This document shows positions 62,189 to 64,000 of a stretch of DNA of 64,000 bases, one piece after another. Position 1 is the stretch's first letter. The number at the start of each line of letters is the position of its first letter. The DNA is taken from assembly GCF_022811925.1 (NCBI RefSeq), contig NZ_CP065511.1, positions 1,667,501 through 1,731,500 of the forward strand, read 5' to 3'. The translations under genes and the position numbers were made by a program. Source of the stretch: Cytobacillus oceanisediminis. GTDB taxonomy: Bacteria > Bacillota > Bacilli > Bacillales > Cytobacillaceae. The notes under the pieces are model-generated. The model did not search any database. It saw only the letters and a program-made list of their open reading frames with translations, and was not told the DNA's origin.

Positions 62189-63214
62189 ATGACTCTAAAC
62201 AGAGATATTCTAATAACAGAGGTGGCATTGCGTGACGGGAGCCATGCAGTAGGACACCAATTTACAGTTGAACAAGTAACACAAGTAGCCCGTGGATTGG
62301 ATGAAGCAAATGTCCCTTACATTGAAGTGACCCATGGCGACGGTTTAGGCGGTTCTTCTTTACAATATGGGTTATCGCTGACGAATGAAATGGAGTTAAT
62401 TGAAGCGGCTGCAGCTTCGGTAACAAATTCTAAAATAGCTGTATTGCTATTGCCTGGTATTGGTACAATGCCGGAGTTAAAAGAAGCTGCCCGTTTAGGC
62501 GCAAAGATGGCCAGAATTGCCACCCATGTTACGGAAGCAGATGTTTCACCGCAGCATATTGCATTGGCAAAAGATTTGGGAATGGAAACGGTAGGATTTT
62601 TAATGATGTCCCACATGGCGCCAACAGAAAAGCTGGTTGAACAGGCAAAGCTGATGGAAAGCTATGGAGCAGATACAGTATATGTAGTGGATTCTGCAGG
62701 TGCCTTGCTGCCGCATCAAGTGACAGAAAGAATTTCTGCAATGAAAAACAGCCTATCGGTCAATATTGGATTTCACGGCCATAATAACCTGTCTTTAGCA
62801 ATGGGAAATACTCTTGCTGCTATTGAAGCAGGGGCCACAAGGATAGACGGAAGCATTCGCTGTCTTGGCGCAGGGGCAGGAAATGCCCAGACTGAAGTGC
62901 TTGTTGCTGTATTAGACCGTCTTGGAATCAAAACTGGTGTGGATATTTATAAAATGATGGATATTGCAGAAAACTTGGTAGCTCAAATTTTACAAAAACC
63001 TCAAGAAATAACAAAGGATAGCCTGGTTCTTGGTTATGCAGGTGTCTATTCCAGCTTTCTGCTGCATGCACAGCGTGCCGCAGCAAGATTTGGAATCGAT
63101 TCACGAGATATATTAATAGAACTTGGAAAAAGAAATGTTGTTGGTGGCCAGGAAGATATGATTATTGATGTGGCAGCAGAGATATCAAAGAAAAAAATTG
63201 GTGCCGGCGCCTGA
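62189..63214 (+). CDS. 4-hydroxy-2-oxovalerate aldolase
   Basis: 341 aa, DmpG/MhpE family; splits 4-hydroxy-2-oxovalerate into pyruvate and acetaldehyde. ITEVALRDGSHAVGHQFTVE holds the RDGSHA active-site motif. GFLMMSHMAPTEKLVEQAKL, TVYVVDSAGALLPHQV and NIGFHGHNNLSLAMGNTLAA (metal-binding His-x-His) follow, then the DmpG-specific C-terminal communication domain. AGGAG lies about 9 nt before the ATG, 19 bp after the acetaldehyde dehydrogenase stop. Confidence 0.95.
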   Translation: MTLNRDILITEVALRDGSHAVGHQFTVEQVTQVARGLDEANVPYIEVTHGDGLGGSSLQYGLSLTNEMELIEAAAASVTNSKIAVLLLPGIGTMPELKEAARLGAKMARIATHVTEADVSPQHIALAKDLGMETVGFLMMSHMAPTEKLVEQAKLMESYGADTVYVVDSAGALLPHQVTERISAMKNSLSVNIGFHGHNNLSLAMGNTLAAIEAGATRIDGSIRCLGAGAGNAQTEVLVAVLDRLGIKTGVDIYKMMDIAENLVAQILQKPQEITKDSLVLGYAGVYSSFLLHAQRAAARFGIDSRDILIELGKRNVVGGQEDMIIDVAAEISKKKIGAGA

Positions 63215-63229
63215 TAAGGAGGAAATTAA

Positions 63230-64000
63230 ATGCCTAATCAAGAATATAAGGAAATTGCTGAATATTTAGTAGCAGCTGAAGTGGAAAAGCGTGAAGTAAT
63301 TAAGGTTACAGCAGAAATCAAGCCGGATCTAACAGTTGAGGAAGGTTATTTAGTTCAACAGGAGCTGGTAGATATTAAGCTGGCTGAGGGCAGAAGGGTA
63401 ATTGGCCCAAAAATGGGGCTAACCAGCCAGGCGAAGATGAAACAAATGAAGGTGGATGAGCCGATTTATGGCTATGTATTTGATTATATGCTCATTGAGG
63501 ATGGAGGAAGTTTACCTTTCCATGAACTGATACATCCTAAAGTGGAAGCTGAGATCGCATTTGTGATTGGTGAAGATATTGAAGGTCCAGGAGTAACCGG
63601 TGCTCAAGTACTTGCAAAGACAGAGTATGTGCTGCCGGCTCTAGAAATTATTGATAGCCGTTACGAGAACTTTAATTTTACCCTCCCGGATGTAATTGCT
63701 GATAATGCCTCAACATCACGTGTCGTATTTGGTACATCATTAAAGAAACCTGATCAACTGGATCTTGATTTAGTAGGCGCTACACTATCAATCAACGGAG
63801 AAATGAAAGATTTGGGAGCAGGTGCAGCAGTTTTGGGGCATCCTGCTAATTCGATTGCCATGCTTGCAAATATGCTTTCAAGAAAAGGCGAAAAAGTGCG
63901 AAAAGGTGACGTGATTCTAACTGGAGCACTTACTGGGGCAAGTATGCTGGCAGTAGGTGATTTTGTCAGCGGTAAATTTGATGGTCTTGGCGAAGTGACA
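63230..64000 (+). CDS. 4-oxalocrotonate decarboxylase (3' end outside the window)
   Basis: 257 codons are present with no stop, so only a few residues are missing. FAH-superfamily motifs: VIGPKMGLTSQAKMKQMKVD, GYVFDYMLIEDGGSLPF, HPKVEAEIAFVIGEDIEGPG and YVLPALEIIDSRYENF. It is clearly a paralogue of the hydratase at 60.4 kb. DmpH/NbaG-type enzymes decarboxylate 4-oxalocrotonate to 2-hydroxypentadienoate, the hydratase substrate. AAGGAGG lies 8 nt before the ATG. Assigning decarboxylase here and hydratase at 60.4 kb follows sequence likeness and operon habit; a swap is possible. Confidence 0.85.
   Translation, partial: MPNQEYKEIAEYLVAAEVEKREVIKVTAEIKPDLTVEEGYLVQQELVDIKLAEGRRVIGPKMGLTSQAKMKQMKVDEPIYGYVFDYMLIEDGGSLPFHELIHPKVEAEIAFVIGEDIEGPGVTGAQVLAKTEYVLPALEIIDSRYENFNFTLPDVIADNASTSRVVFGTSLKKPDQLDLDLVGATLSINGEMKDLGAGAAVLGHPANSIAMLANMLSRKGEKVRKGDVILTGALTGASMLAVGDFVSGKFDGLGEVT

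Overview
The window is a low-GC Gram-positive chromosome segment from an endospore-forming Bacillaceae member. Gene content and order follow the Bacillus subtilis app–yjbA–trpS–opp–yjbC–spx–mecA–coiA–pepF–spxH–yjbI..yjbQ–fabI–cotO–cotZ–yjcA–spoVIF–yjcD–yjcF–yjcG–yjcH backbone almost gene for gene. Cytobacillus/Mesobacillus-type species are plausible, but species identity is inference. I see no rRNA, CRISPR array, insertion sequence or prophage.

Layout. 1–4.1 kb: end of an App-type oligopeptide ABC operon (appF 3' end, appA, appB, appC). 4.2–6.8 kb: a small membrane protein, yjbA, and trpS on the minus strand behind a Trp-specific T-box. 7.0–13 kb: a complete opp operon with a strong sigma-A promoter and a leader of about 320 nt. 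13.4–32 kb: a secreted DUF4015 protein, the disulfide-stress and competence block (yjbC, spx, mecA, coiA, pepF, spxH, a truncated haemoglobin), yjbJ/yjbK, then yjbL, sasB/yjbM, nadK and yjbO, prpE, mgtE and a CPA2 antiporter. 32–38 kb: FapR-controlled fabI followed by a sporulation island (cotO, cotZ, yjcA, a tiny Lys/Cys-rich protein, a second-type spoVAC-spoVAD-spoVAEb operon headed by a YhcN-like lipoprotein, yjcZ, spoVIF). 38–43.7 kb: yjcD helicase, a DUF421 protein, yjcF, yjcG, yjcH.

43.7–64 kb is accessory. It holds a TAXI-type TRAP transporter, an apparently LexA-controlled 72-aa orphan gene, a YczE-like membrane protein, a SurA-like lipoprotein, a solitary tRNA-Val, proline dehydrogenase, and a maltose-type PTS permease coupled to a probable maltose-6'-phosphate phosphatase. 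It ends with a meta-cleavage lower pathway: an ACMSD-like decarboxylase, a semialdehyde dehydrogenase, a 2-oxopentenoate hydratase, an acylating acetaldehyde dehydrogenase, a hydroxyoxovalerate aldolase and a 4-oxalocrotonate decarboxylase cut by the window end. An IclR-type regulator sits at the centre of this cluster. Together these would take 2-aminomuconate- or hydroxymuconate-semialdehyde-type intermediates to pyruvate and acetyl-CoA.

Two observations stand out beyond the gene list. A dispersed palindromic repeat family has six members here, five of which start 0–4 nt after a stop codon in the same orientation as the gene. The 72-aa orphan gene has a LexA box lying exactly in the 17-bp spacer of a good sigma-A promoter.
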